A stretch of 64,000 nt of DNA from JAURNZ01 sp036337715 (GTDB taxonomy: Bacteria; Pseudomonadota; Gammaproteobacteria; Comchoanobacterales; Comchoanobacteraceae). The stretch covers positions 1 through 64,000 of the forward strand of contig JAYZDS010000003.1 in the NCBI GenBank assembly GCA_036337715.1. The letters are read 5' to 3'. Positions within the stretch are counted from its first letter, which is position 1. Each line of letters opens with the position of its first letter. Shown in pieces: positions 26,164-35,051 of this stretch. Under the pieces are notes generated by a model, which searched no databases, was not told the DNA's origin, and worked only from the letters and a program-made list of their open reading frames with translations. A program made the translations under genes and the position numbers.

Positions 26164-26215
26164 ACACTATATAGTGTTATGTTTCTTTGAAAAGCACAAC
26201 ATGTTGGTGTATAGT
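26164..26215 (+). promoter_or_regulatory. nrdA promoter with tandem NrdR-like boxes
   Basis: TTGAAA at 26187-26192, 17 bases, TATAGT at 26210-26215: a good sigma-70 promoter ending 20 bases before nrdA. ACACTATATAGTGTTA at 26164-26179 agrees with 13 of 16 positions of the NrdR consensus (acaCwAtATaTwGtgt). A weaker palindrome-centred site (CAACATGTTG core, 26194-26209) begins 30 bases later and lies between the -35 and -10 elements. Two boxes about three helical turns apart are typical of NrdR-repressed ribonucleotide reductase genes. The nrdR gene itself is not in the window. Confidence 0.6.
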
Positions 26216-26235
26216 GATTTTAATAGAGGTGCGAA

Positions 26236-29007
26236 ATGACTGAATTATTAATAGATAAAACACAACTTGATTCGCCTAATCAATTAGGTGCTGACGTTGG
26301 TAAACAATTAACAAGTTTAAATGTAAAGAAAAGAAACGGGCGTGTAGTGCCATTTAATGAGGCTTTAATCACTAATGCAGTCATGAAAGCATTTGTTGGT
26401 GTATATGGTCCAGAAGCAGATCAATCGACGTCTTTTAAAAATATATCAAGTCAGGTCACCTCGAAAGTAACCCTAGAATTATCTGATCAACCTGAAAACA
26501 TACCTGTCGATATTGAAAAGATTCAAAACCTTGTAGAGCAACAACTTATGCTTAACCAAGTTCCAGACGTAGCTAAGGCATATATACTCTATCGACACTC
26601 ACAAGAACAAAAAAGACAAAATGACCAAGTTGACCATGTCATTAGTATATTGGGCTCTGACGGCAAACCTTTTAAGTTATCTGTTGCTAGTATAAGTGAG
26701 TCACTTGCTAAAGTTGGCGAGGGTCTAGATGTAGATACCCAAAGATTAGCTAAAGATATTTTTGCAAATCTGTATGAAAACGCTCCATTTGACGATTTTC
26801 TCAAATCTAGAATTATGTGCGCGAGAACTAGAATCGAAACAAATCCTGATTATAGTTATTTGTGTGCACGCATACTCAAGGAAGACCTATTTGATATGTC
26901 TATCAGATGCTTAGGCTTGTCCAAAGATTCATCTTATGAACAAGTCTTTGTATCTGGTATTAGATTTGGTGTTGAAAAGGAACTGATTAACCCAGATTTG
27001 TTGGGATTTGATTTAGATAGATTGGCAGATCATTTAGATCAGACAAAAGACAACATATTTAACTTTTTAGGTTTACAAACTTTATTTGATAGATATTTCA
27101 TCCATTGGAAATTAGAGCGATTCGAGTTGCCTCAGTCGTTCTTCATGAGAATTGCGATGGGCTTAGCGCTCAAAGAGCAAAATAAAAATGATAAAGCCAT
27201 TGAATTTTATAACTTACTTTCCAGCCATACATTTATGAGCTCAACACCAACACTATTTAATTCTGGTACTTTGAGAAGTCAATTGTCTAGCTGCTACTTA
27301 ACAACCGTATCTGATGACTTAGATGGTATTTATTCAGCTATTAAAGACAACGCTAATTTATCAAAGTACGCTGGTGGCTTGGGAAATGACTGGACAAATG
27401 TTAGAGGATGTGGTGCTCACATTAAAGGAACAAACGGAATGTCATCTGGTGTCATACCATTTTTAAACGTGGCAGATGCGACTGCTGTTGCAGTCAACCA
27501 AGGCGGAAAGCGGAAAGGTGCAGTTTGTGCTTATTTAGAAACATGGCATTTAGATATCGAAGAGTTTTTGGAGTTGAGAAAAAACACAGGTGATGATCGA
27601 AGAAGAACACATGATATGAACACAGCTAATTGGGTTCCTGATTTATTTATGGAACGTGTACATAATAAGGAAGACTGGACATTGTTTTCACCTTCTGACG
27701 CACCTGATTTACATGGCTTATATGGTGATGCATTTAAAGCACGTTACGAAACTTACGAGGCTTTGGCAAAAGAAGATAAGATACCTCATAGAGTGGTTTC
27801 TGCTGTTCAGCTGTGGCGTAAAATGTTATCGATGATTTTTGAAACAGGTCATCCATGGATGACATTTAAAGATCCATGTAATTTAAGATCACCCCAGCAG
27901 CATGTAGGTGTAGTAAACTCCTCAAATTTATGTACAGAAATCACCCTCAATACAAGCAAGGAAGAAATTGCTGTATGTAACTTAGGTAGTATCAACTTAT
28001 CAAAGCATTTTACAGACGGGAAGCTTGATGAAGCAAAGCTGAAATCAACTATTGATGTTGCTATAAGAATGTTAGATAACGTCATAGATATCAATTATTA
28101 TGCCGTTGATACAGCAAAAAATTCCAATTTCAAGCATAGACCAATTGGTATGGGGTTAATGGGCTTTCAAGACGCACTGTATATTCAAGGCATTGCTTAC
28201 GATTCAGAAGAAGCTGTTAAATTTGCTGATTATTGTATGGAATTAATTAGTTATCATGCCATTTTAGCATCCTCTAAGCTTGCAGAGGAAAGAGGAGTAT
28301 ACGAAAGCTACAAGGGGTCTTTATGGGATCGAGGCATTTTGCCAGTTGACTCGATTAAATTATTAAAAGAAACAAGACCAGATCACTTAGTTTGTGATCA
28401 AGATGAAAGCGTTTCACTTAATTGGGACGTTGTCAGAAAACAAGTTGCTAATTTTGGTGTTAGAAATTCAAATATTATGGCTATTGCCCCAACTGCAACC
28501 ATTGCTAATATCTGCGGTGTTTCTCAGTCTATTGAGCCGACATACCAAAACCTCTTTGTAAAATCTAATTTGTCTGGTGAGTTCACTATGATAAACGAGT
28601 ATCTAATAGAGGCATTGAAGAAAGAAGGCTTATGGGATGAGGCCATGGTAAATGATTTGAAATATTACAATGGGGATTTGACGAATATTGAAAGAGTTCC
28701 CAATTCAATTAAAACTGTTTTCAAGACTGCATTCCAAATCGAACCACAGTGGTTAATTGATTGTGCTTCAATGCGTCAAAAATGGATTGATCAGGCACAA
28801 TCGTTAAATTTATATATAAACCAACCATCAGGTAAAAAACTTGATCAAATATATAAGTATGCGTGGATGAAAGGCTTAAAAACCACATATTATTTAAGAA
28901 GTTTAGGTGCTTCAGCACCGGAAAGAGCGACCGTAACAGATGGCCAATTAAATGCTGTGCCTAAGCAGTGCAGTATAGATGACCCAGATTGTGAAGCATG
29001 TCAATAA
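26236..29007 (+). CDS. nrdA: Ribonucleoside-diphosphate reductase, alpha subunit (class I)
   Basis: The large catalytic subunit that reduces ribonucleotides to deoxyribonucleotides. The 923-residue protein is longer than E. coli NrdA (761). It has an N-terminal ATP-cone allosteric domain (about residues 30-120, VKKRNGRVVPFNEALI), an additional spacer, then the barrel. Barrel features include SSCYLTT, NLCTEITLNT with the conserved Asn-Leu-Cys-Thr-Glu, and the finger-loop region APTATIANICGVSQSIEP. The C-terminus is DPDCEACQ, whose Cys pair relays electrons from thioredoxin or glutaredoxin. nrdB follows after 15 bases. NrdR-like boxes at the promoter suggest repression when dNTPs are plentiful. 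Confidence 0.95.
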   Translation: MTELLIDKTQLDSPNQLGADVGKQLTSLNVKKRNGRVVPFNEALITNAVMKAFVGVYGPEADQSTSFKNISSQVTSKVTLELSDQPENIPVDIEKIQNLVEQQLMLNQVPDVAKAYILYRHSQEQKRQNDQVDHVISILGSDGKPFKLSVASISESLAKVGEGLDVDTQRLAKDIFANLYENAPFDDFLKSRIMCARTRIETNPDYSYLCARILKEDLFDMSIRCLGLSKDSSYEQVFVSGIRFGVEKELINPDLLGFDLDRLADHLDQTKDNIFNFLGLQTLFDRYFIHWKLERFELPQSFFMRIAMGLALKEQNKNDKAIEFYNLLSSHTFMSSTPTLFNSGTLRSQLSSCYLTTVSDDLDGIYSAIKDNANLSKYAGGLGNDWTNVRGCGAHIKGTNGMSSGVIPFLNVADATAVAVNQGGKRKGAVCAYLETWHLDIEEFLELRKNTGDDRRRTHDMNTANWVPDLFMERVHNKEDWTLFSPSDAPDLHGLYGDAFKARYETYEALAKEDKIPHRVVSAVQLWRKMLSMIFETGHPWMTFKDPCNLRSPQQHVGVVNSSNLCTEITLNTSKEEIAVCNLGSINLSKHFTDGKLDEAKLKSTIDVAIRMLDNVIDINYYAVDTAKNSNFKHRPIGMGLMGFQDALYIQGIAYDSEEAVKFADYCMELISYHAILASSKLAEERGVYESYKGSLWDRGILPVDSIKLLKETRPDHLVCDQDESVSLNWDVVRKQVANFGVRNSNIMAIAPTATIANICGVSQSIEPTYQNLFVKSNLSGEFTMINEYLIEALKKEGLWDEAMVNDLKYYNGDLTNIERVPNSIKTVFKTAFQIEPQWLIDCASMRQKWIDQAQSLNLYINQPSGKKLDQIYKYAWMKGLKTTYYLRSLGASAPERATVTDGQLNAVPKQCSIDDPDCEACQ

Positions 29008-29022
29008 AATAGGAGTAGATTA

Positions 29023-30084
29023 ATGTCAGTTGCAGAAAGTGTAGTAGAAAATTTTAAGGTTGAAAGAAGAGTCACAGTTGATGATAAAATGATGATCAAC
29101 TGTCGCGCTGATTTGAACCAATTAGTCCCTTTTAAATATAAATGGGCATGGGAAAAGTATCTTGTTGGTTGTGCAAATCATTGGATGCCTAATGAAGTGA
29201 ATATGACAGCCGATATCGATTTATGGCGCTCTAAGGATGGTTTGACAGATCAAGAGAGAATCATCATCAAGCGAAATCTAGGTTTCTTTGCCACGGCGGA
29301 TTCATTGGTTGCTAATAACTTAGTACTTGCCATTTACAGACATGTGACCAATCCAGAATGTAGACAATATTTACTCCGTCAAGCGTTCGAGGAAGCATTA
29401 CATACACACTCATATCAACATATCATTGAAAGCCTTGGTCTTGATCAAGCAGAAACATTTAATATGTATAGAGAAATACCATCAGTTGCAACAAAAGCAA
29501 ACTGGGCATTGCCTTACACAGATAGTTTATCAGACCCAACTTTTAAAACAGGTACACCTGAAGATGATCAACGTTTGCTTAGAGACTTGATAGCATTTTA
29601 TGTGGTTTTTGAGGGTATTTTCTTTTATGTTGGTTTCACTCAGATACTTTCTATGGGTAGACGTAATAAGATGGTAGGCACTGCCGAGCAATTTCAATAT
29701 ATCCTCAGAGATGAATCAATGCACATGAACTTTGGTATTGATATGATTAACCAAATTAAACTCGAGAACCCACATTTGTGGACTGAAAAGTTTCAAAAGG
29801 AAATGATTGCGCTAGTCAAACAAGGTGTGAGCTTAGAGCATCAATACGCGAAGGATACTATGGAAGATGGTATTTTGGGTATGAACTCCGATATGTTAGG
29901 TGATTTTTTGCATATTATTGCTAACAGAAGATTGCAGCAAATAGGTTTGCCTGAACAGTATCCACAAAAAGAGAATCCATTTCCATGGATGAGTGAAATG
30001 ATGGATCTTAAAAAAGAAAAGAATTTCTTTGAAACCAGAGTGACAGAGTACCAAACTGGTGGTGCACTCGATTGGGATGATTAA
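29023..30084 (+). CDS. nrdB: Ribonucleoside-diphosphate reductase, beta subunit
   Basis: The radical-generating di-iron subunit that pairs with NrdA. The 353-residue protein carries the expected metal ligands: Asp in ATADSLVANN, Glu and His in FEEALHTHSYQH, Glu in FEGIFFYVGF, and Glu/His in RDESMHMNFG. The Tyr four residues after the first His (HTHSY) is the position of the tyrosyl radical, so this is not the Phe-containing class Ic type of Chlamydia. The C-terminal tail (TGGALDWDD) would dock into NrdA. Shine-Dalgarno AGGAG precedes the ATG, and a strong terminator follows. Confidence 0.95.
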   Translation: MSVAESVVENFKVERRVTVDDKMMINCRADLNQLVPFKYKWAWEKYLVGCANHWMPNEVNMTADIDLWRSKDGLTDQERIIIKRNLGFFATADSLVANNLVLAIYRHVTNPECRQYLLRQAFEEALHTHSYQHIIESLGLDQAETFNMYREIPSVATKANWALPYTDSLSDPTFKTGTPEDDQRLLRDLIAFYVVFEGIFFYVGFTQILSMGRRNKMVGTAEQFQYILRDESMHMNFGIDMINQIKLENPHLWTEKFQKEMIALVKQGVSLEHQYAKDTMEDGILGMNSDMLGDFLHIIANRRLQQIGLPEQYPQKENPFPWMSEMMDLKKEKNFFETRVTEYQTGGALDWDD

Positions 30085-30104
30085 TAAATAAAATAATAAT
30101 CATT

Positions 30105-30147
30105 AAAAAAACTACTCAGTAAACCAGTTAGACTGAGTAGTTTTTTT
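30105..30147 (+). terminator. Intrinsic terminator of nrdAB
   Basis: A-run plus CTACTCAGT, an 11-base loop, ACTGAGTAG and a T-run of seven. A perfect nine-base GC-containing stem, extended by A/T pairs, about 20 bases after the nrdB stop. Confidence 0.9.
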
Positions 30148-30219
30148 GTTAAAAATGAATCTATAACTATCTTTTGAAAATTAGCTTTAATTTTTGTTCA
30201 TATTTTATGTTGTTCTTCT

Positions 30220-30372
30220 TTAATATAGCAATATGGTGATGGAGAATTTAAATTTTTTTAGTGATTTTCTAGATGCATTAAAAGAACTAATATTTAATTG
30301 AGGATTTCTTGCCGGGTTTAAATTTTTATTTTCTATGCCAGTAAAGTTCATTTCTGTGTATAAGAAGAAAAA
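30220..30372 (-). pseudogene. Stop-separated C-terminal extension of the downstream-reading membrane gene, duplicated from its own interior
   Basis: Directly beyond the TAA of the 422-residue gene (30373-30375), the same frame stays open for exactly 50 codons before the next stop at 30220-30222. Its translation begins FFFLYTEMNFTGIENKN and contains PQLNISSFNASRKS. It is a diverged copy of residues about 260-300 of the gene itself (FFYFYTEMNFTSIKNKS, SQLNNSSFNKSRK), which lies 492 bp away. The DNA similarity also reaches into the last codons before the TAA. This looks like an internal duplication whose second copy has been cut off by a stop codon. Within the 288 bases between nrdB and this gene I see otherwise only the nrdAB terminator. 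Confidence 0.75.
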
Positions 30373-31641
30373 TTAAAAAAATGCCGCTAATGCAGCAGCA
30401 ACAGGTTTCGGTTTAAATGATGATGAATAAGGGTTTCTAGCACGTTTTTTGTTTAGTGGTAGATTATAATTTCTAATACCTTGGTTTATTGGTGGATTAT
30501 AATCATTAATACCAAGGTTTATTGGTGGATCATAATCATTAATACCAAGGTTTATTGGTGGATCATAATCATTAATACCAAGGTTTATTGGTGGATTATA
30601 ATCATTAATACCAAGGTTTATTAGTGGATTATAATCTCTAATATCTACCTTCGGTAATGGAGAATTTAAATCGCTCTTAAGATAATTATTTTTAGATTTC
30701 AATTGTTTTATATATCTTACATATGTGTTTTCTGTTTTAAAAAATTTACTTGATAATTTTCTAGACTTGTTAAAAGAACTATTATTTAATTGAGAATTAT
30801 TTTTTAGATTTAAGCTTTTATTTTTTATGCTAGTAAAGTTCATTTCTGTATAAAAGTAAAAAAACGAAAATAATGCTGTTAAAAGAATTGAAATTGAGGA
30901 AGATAAAAATAAATTACTTACTGGTAAAATAGTTATATTAAACCAAATACAGCTAATTACTGTGAAAATAGTCATAGTTTTAATTGCAGCATCAAGTCCC
31001 ATAAAACATAAGCTGATTAGATCGGATTTATTGTAAGCTTCATCAGATGTTTTATTAAAATATAAAACACTACTAATGCCTATTAATAACGATAGTAATA
31101 ACATTGATAATATTGTGATGTGAATGTGAAGCGGCAAAGATAATGAGACCATGAGTAAATGTGTGCTTATACCTATGAAATAGATGTCTTCAATCACTGA
31201 TAACCCAGTTAATCCAATGACTAATGTTTCTAGAAAATTATATTTAATAGGATTGATATATCCTTTAGTTCTTTTTTCTAAGAAAAAAATCAATACATTG
31301 TATAAAAAAAGTAAAACAGCCATGACACCCAGTTTTAAAAACCAAGATATTTTTCCTGGAAAAAGGATCATGGTTGAGTAAATACCAAAAAGCAGAGAAG
31401 TAACATTAATGATATTTAGTGCAACAAAAGAAAAAATGATGGATGTTTCAAATATACTGTTACATTCATATTGCAACCCAAAATACATAGTGAGTGCAAT
31501 GATTAATAATAATAAAGTATATCCATAATAGTTAGCAACGGAACTCAATCCTTTGAAAATGATATTGAGATCGTCAAACATGGAGAGTGTCCAGATGCCA
31601 TTCAAAATATGCTTAAACTTAAAATTGTTGTCATTAGCCAT
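30373..31641 (-). CDS. Unrecognised polytopic membrane protein with 11-residue repeats
   Basis: A 422-residue protein of unknown function. The first 270 residues hold about seven to eight hydrophobic segments (roughly 40-57, 66-90, 101-121, 137-160, 162-194, 222-238 and 245-263). A hydrophilic Asn/Lys/Ser-rich linker (270-330) follows, then five copies of an 11-residue unit INLGINDYNPP with degenerate flanking units (about 333-396), and a short tail KPVAAALAAFF. The tail appears to derive from a duplicated copy of the ALFSFF segment, and the frame continues past the stop. No conserved-domain signature was recognised. The gene stands alone on the minus strand between nrdB and gltA. The Asn-rich low-complexity content could indicate a lineage-specific or host-interaction protein, but this is not shown. 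Confidence 0.65.
   Translation of the reverse strand: MANDNNFKFKHILNGIWTLSMFDDLNIIFKGLSSVANYYGYTLLLLIIALTMYFGLQYECNSIFETSIIFSFVALNIINVTSLLFGIYSTMILFPGKISWFLKLGVMAVLLFLYNVLIFFLEKRTKGYINPIKYNFLETLVIGLTGLSVIEDIYFIGISTHLLMVSLSLPLHIHITILSMLLLSLLIGISSVLYFNKTSDEAYNKSDLISLCFMGLDAAIKTMTIFTVISCIWFNITILPVSNLFLSSSISILLTALFSFFYFYTEMNFTSIKNKSLNLKNNSQLNNSSFNKSRKLSSKFFKTENTYVRYIKQLKSKNNYLKSDLNSPLPKVDIRDYNPLINLGINDYNPPINLGINDYDPPINLGINDYDPPINLGINDYNPPINQGIRNYNLPLNKKRARNPYSSSFKPKPVAAALAAFF
30453..30645 (-). repeat. 33-bp tandem repeats, five full copies
   Basis: Five nearly identical 33-bp units, with partial degenerate units at both sides, encode the INLGIND-Y-(N/D)-PP repeats of the membrane protein. The middle two copies share a base change giving DYDPP, which suggests recent unit duplication. 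Copies are adjacent and without spacers, so this is a minisatellite, not a CRISPR. Confidence 0.92.
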
Positions 31642-31720
31642 CCTATTTAAAGCTTACATGAGTAAATGATCGGAAACAAGAAATAATCAATGTGAAAAAA
31701 GTTAAAAGAAAGATAATTTT

Positions 31721-31749
31721 TTGTTTTTTTCCTATAATTTAGATATGAT
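31721..31749 (+). promoter_or_regulatory. Putative gltA promoter
   Basis: TTGTTT, 17 bases, TATGAT, about 67 bases before the GTG start of the citrate synthase gene. A second possible -10 (TATAAT at 31733) lies inside the spacer. The surrounding 175-base divergent region is AT-rich, so the call is tentative. Confidence 0.35.
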
Positions 31750-31816
31750 AGATAATATTAAAGATAAATTACACGTTCTAATAATTAATTTAATTTAAAC
31801 TAATAAAGGAGTTTTT

Positions 31817-32869
31817 GTGAGTCAAAAAGGATTAGCAAACGTCACAGCAGGTGAGACCGCACTTTGTAAGTTGGGCGGTGAAAGCGAAGAACTATATTAC
31901 AGGGGATACAATGCTTGTAAGTTAGCTGATAATTACACCTTTGAAGCTATTGCCTTCTTATTGTTCAAAGGGCATTTGCCATCAGAACAAGAAATAGACA
32001 CTTATACAAATGAATTGAGACAACTGACATCTATGCCTGTGGAAGTTGAGAAAACATTACGTGAATTACCTGAAGATGCTAATGCCATGGATGTTTTAAG
32101 AACGGGTGTTTCTCTACTGGGTATCTATGAGCCTGAAACTGATAATTATCAGGGTTTAGATATTGCGAACAGACTTTTGGTTCTTCTGCCTAGATTTTTA
32201 GCGATTTGGCGTGGTATATCAATACCTGATAATGCAACCATTGCTGAAGCAGTTTGTTTAGCATGTTGTGATGAAACAGTAGATGAAGCGTTTGTTGATG
32301 CAATGAATCAATCATTAATTCTATATGCTGAACACGAGTTTAATGCGTCCACTTTTGCTGCAAGAGTAACATCAGCCACATTGTCTGACATGTATTCAGC
32401 AATTTGTAGTGCCATTGGTACGCTTAGAGGACCTTTACATGGCGGTGCAAATGAACAAGCTCTGTACCTTATTAAGTCGTTCGAAAACGTTGAATCTGTA
32501 GAGAGTGGTATTAAGCAAAAACTATCTGATAAGGAAAAGTTAATGGGCTTTGGCCATAGAGTATATAAAACAAAAGACCCAAGATCACACAAACTTTACA
32601 ATATTTTAGACTCTTTGCCAAATACAGAGTTGTTTGATATTGCAAAAGAAATTGAGCGTGTCATGATGGATGAGAAACATTTGATATCTAACGTTGATTT
32701 CTATACGGCTGTCCTTTATGAGCAAATGAAAATCAAACCTAATTTGTTTGTTGCAATTTTTGTTTTCGGTCGCATTGTTGGCTGGGCTGCACATGTGCTT
32801 GAGCAAAGAAATAATAATCGATTGATTAGGCCTCTTGCTGATTATGTTGGACCGGATCCAATAGATTAA
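31817..32869 (+). CDS. gltA: Citrate synthase, short (CitZ/PrpC-like) type
   Basis: Condenses oxaloacetate with acetyl-CoA to citrate, or with propionyl-CoA if it is a methylcitrate synthase. The start is GTG, preceded by a good AAAGGAG. At 350 residues it is clearly shorter than the roughly 430-residue NADH-sensitive GltA of most gammaproteobacteria. Its beginning (GLANVTAGETALCKLGGE and YYRGY) resembles Bacillus CitZ and PrpC. Catalytic residues of the family are present: His in GPLHGGANE, His in GFGHRVYK and Asp in NVDFYTA. No prp genes are near and sdh-suc genes lie downstream, so a TCA role is favoured. The 3' end overlaps the convergent permease by four bases. Confidence 0.82.
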   Translation: MSQKGLANVTAGETALCKLGGESEELYYRGYNACKLADNYTFEAIAFLLFKGHLPSEQEIDTYTNELRQLTSMPVEVEKTLRELPEDANAMDVLRTGVSLLGIYEPETDNYQGLDIANRLLVLLPRFLAIWRGISIPDNATIAEAVCLACCDETVDEAFVDAMNQSLILYAEHEFNASTFAARVTSATLSDMYSAICSAIGTLRGPLHGGANEQALYLIKSFENVESVESGIKQKLSDKEKLMGFGHRVYKTKDPRSHKLYNILDSLPNTELFDIAKEIERVMMDEKHLISNVDFYTAVLYEQMKIKPNLFVAIFVFGRIVGWAAHVLEQRNNNRLIRPLADYVGPDPID

Positions 32870-34431
32870 TTATTCATTATTATATCAATCTCTTGATTAA
32901 TAATATTCATGTCCTTATACCAAACTTGAGATAATGCAAAGCTAATGATGCTTAACAAAAATAATGAAATGTAATCATACGGGTAATGAATTAAATGATT
33001 TATAGGTGAAAAATCACCAAAGTAAGCAATTGTCTGGATGCCTAATATATGTAAAATAATCCAAACTGACTGTTTCAAACAAGCAAAAGAAATAACGTTA
33101 TGGCTTGATATATTCTCTAGTGTAACAAAAATAACGACACCAATTAAAATTGCGATGTTTAAAAGTTTTATGGTTTCATAACCTGACCAATAAATAATAA
33201 CAGTACAAACAAAACAAGTGATGATTGGGATTAATGAATTAAAAGGAAGCTTAAATGGTCTATCTAATTTGGGAGTTGTTTTTCTTATAGTAGTCAATGT
33301 AACTGGGCCGATAATATAAGCTAAAATCATCGCAATTGATTGAAATTTTAACAATATTTGCCAATTTGGCAAAGGATAAAATAACAAACAACCCATAAAG
33401 AAATTTAGCATGATTGCGTTAAAGGGAATACCAAAAGTATTTAATTTTGAGAATACGTTTGGAATGTACCTATTTTTACTCATGGCATAGGTGATTCTGC
33501 CTGTTGTTGCAGTGTATATTAGTACCGCACTAAAAGGGGTTATAGCCGCATCTACGATGATTAATTTCGCTAAGTAAGCTAAGCCTAAAGACATCGCTAA
33601 ACTAGAAAATGGTGCAAGGCCATTAATGGTTATGTTATGCCAGCCTTGTTCAATCCACTGGGTTGGTATACTAATGATAAATACAAACTGAATAAACATA
33701 TAAAAAACTACAGCAAAAAAGACAGATCCAATGACAGCTATTGGAATTGAAGTTTGTGGGTTTTGAATTTCTTCACCAAATTCAGTAGATTCTTTAAACC
33801 CAAGATAAGAAAAAATAACAACAGTTGAAATGGCTTCAAATAAACCATGAGTTGCATGCTCTATAGTACTGACATTTAAGTTTGAGAAGTTATGACTGGT
33901 TGATACTAGAATTAAACTTGTTAATACAGGGATACAAATTTTCCATAATGCAAATGCATTGTTGAGCTTAGAAATAAATTCAATGCCATAATAATTAATA
34001 ATGGTAAATGCAAAAAGTAGTATAATTGCAGCATATTGACCTTTTAGGGTCAATACTAATAGGCCATTCTTAACATATGACAATCCTGATATGAAGTTGG
34101 AAAAGTACATTAATGTTGCCTGCACTTCAGTTGGTGCAACAGCGACACAACTTATCCATGCTAACCAACTTATTATGAATCCTACAATGGGACCATGGGA
34201 TATTTGCCCATATCGAGCGATACTGCCAGTAATAGGTAAACTTGAGGAAAGTTCTGAAAAACATAATGCTATGAATGTTACAAGTAAACCTCCGATAGGC
34301 CATGCGATAATTGATAAAGGGCCTGCTAATTGTACTGCAAGAAATGATGAAAACAACCATCCGGAACCAAGCATTGAGCTAAGTGAGGTCATTAAAGTAG
34401 CATAGGTATTTAGGGATTTTTGTAATTTCAT
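32866..34431 (-). CDS. APC-family amino acid permease
   Basis: A 521-residue inner-membrane transporter with about 12-14 predicted helices. The first helix carries the APC signature MLGSGWLFSSFLAVQLAGP (unwound-helix Gly motif). Later features are GFKESTEFGEEIQNPQTSIP near residues 212-231, typical of APC cytoplasmic loops, and RITYAMSKNRYIP. The nearest described types are aspartate/proton symporter-like and other amino acid permeases; the substrate cannot be read from the sequence. Host-dependent bacteria often import amino acids this way. It converges with gltA and diverges from ccmA with only 35 bases between. Confidence 0.8.
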   Translation of the reverse strand: MKLQKSLNTYATLMTSLSSMLGSGWLFSSFLAVQLAGPLSIIAWPIGGLLVTFIALCFSELSSSLPITGSIARYGQISHGPIVGFIISWLAWISCVAVAPTEVQATLMYFSNFISGLSYVKNGLLVLTLKGQYAAIILLFAFTIINYYGIEFISKLNNAFALWKICIPVLTSLILVSTSHNFSNLNVSTIEHATHGLFEAISTVVIFSYLGFKESTEFGEEIQNPQTSIPIAVIGSVFFAVVFYMFIQFVFIISIPTQWIEQGWHNITINGLAPFSSLAMSLGLAYLAKLIIVDAAITPFSAVLIYTATTGRITYAMSKNRYIPNVFSKLNTFGIPFNAIMLNFFMGCLLFYPLPNWQILLKFQSIAMILAYIIGPVTLTTIRKTTPKLDRPFKLPFNSLIPIITCFVCTVIIYWSGYETIKLLNIAILIGVVIFVTLENISSHNVISFACLKQSVWIILHILGIQTIAYFGDFSPINHLIHYPYDYISLFLLSIISFALSQVWYKDMNIINQEIDIIMNN

Positions 34432-34466
34432 TAGCGAATGATGAGTAATTAATTTATAATCCGATT

Positions 34467-35051
34467 ATGTCACAAATACTTTTGGAAGCAAAACAAATTC
34501 TTTTAATCAACGAAGTGAGACCGCTCTTTGAACCGATAAGTTTCACAATTAAAAGAAGCCAACGATACCAATTGGTTGGGATCAATGGCGTTGGAAAATC
34601 TTCTCTGCTGAAAGCGATTCATTCATCAGTTATTGATGCTGGTGAGATTATTTACAATATAAAAAAAGCACATATTGGTTACTTGCCACATAAAATGCAA
34701 GTTTACGAACAATTAACTTTAGCTGAACAGTTAGCCTTGTTTAGGTCAATGACTGAAGTACCAAATTATCTATCATCAATTATTCATTTGCTCATACCTC
34801 CAACATTGAAAAATAAAAATCTTCTTCAAATGTCACAAGGAGAAAGACAAAGAGCATGTTTAGTGCTACTTTTAACTTTTCCTCTGAAGTTGGTATTATT
34901 AGATGAACCATCGAGTCATCAAGATGAATCTTTTAAAAATTCGGTTGAGTCAGTAATCGAAATTCTATTAGACAATGATGTTTCAGTCCTAGAAACATCA
35001 CACAAAGCTTGTTTAAAACAAATCATTCAATTGGAGCCTTTTCATGGGTAA
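34467..35051 (+). CDS. ccmA: Heme exporter ATP-binding protein CcmA
   Basis: ABC-type ATPase of the CcmABCD system for cytochrome c maturation, which releases holo-CcmE. The 194-residue protein has Walker A GINGVGKSS near residues 38-46, a signature-like motif MSQGERQRA near 122-130, and Walker B LVLLDEPSSHQD near 140-151. The length is normal for CcmA. A TATAAT lies only seven bases before the ATG, so transcripts may be nearly leaderless. It overlaps ccmB by eight bases; that pairing, more than the ATPase sequence, supports the name. Confidence 0.8.
   Translation: MSQILLEAKQILLINEVRPLFEPISFTIKRSQRYQLVGINGVGKSSLLKAIHSSVIDAGEIIYNIKKAHIGYLPHKMQVYEQLTLAEQLALFRSMTEVPNYLSSIIHLLIPPTLKNKNLLQMSQGERQRACLVLLLTFPLKLVLLDEPSSHQDESFKNSVESVIEILLDNDVSVLETSHKACLKQIIQLEPFHG

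Noticed and set aside
30453..30645. CRISPR-like periodic repeats of about 33 bp
   Set aside because: The units are directly adjacent with no unique spacers and are in frame inside a protein gene; a minisatellite explains them.
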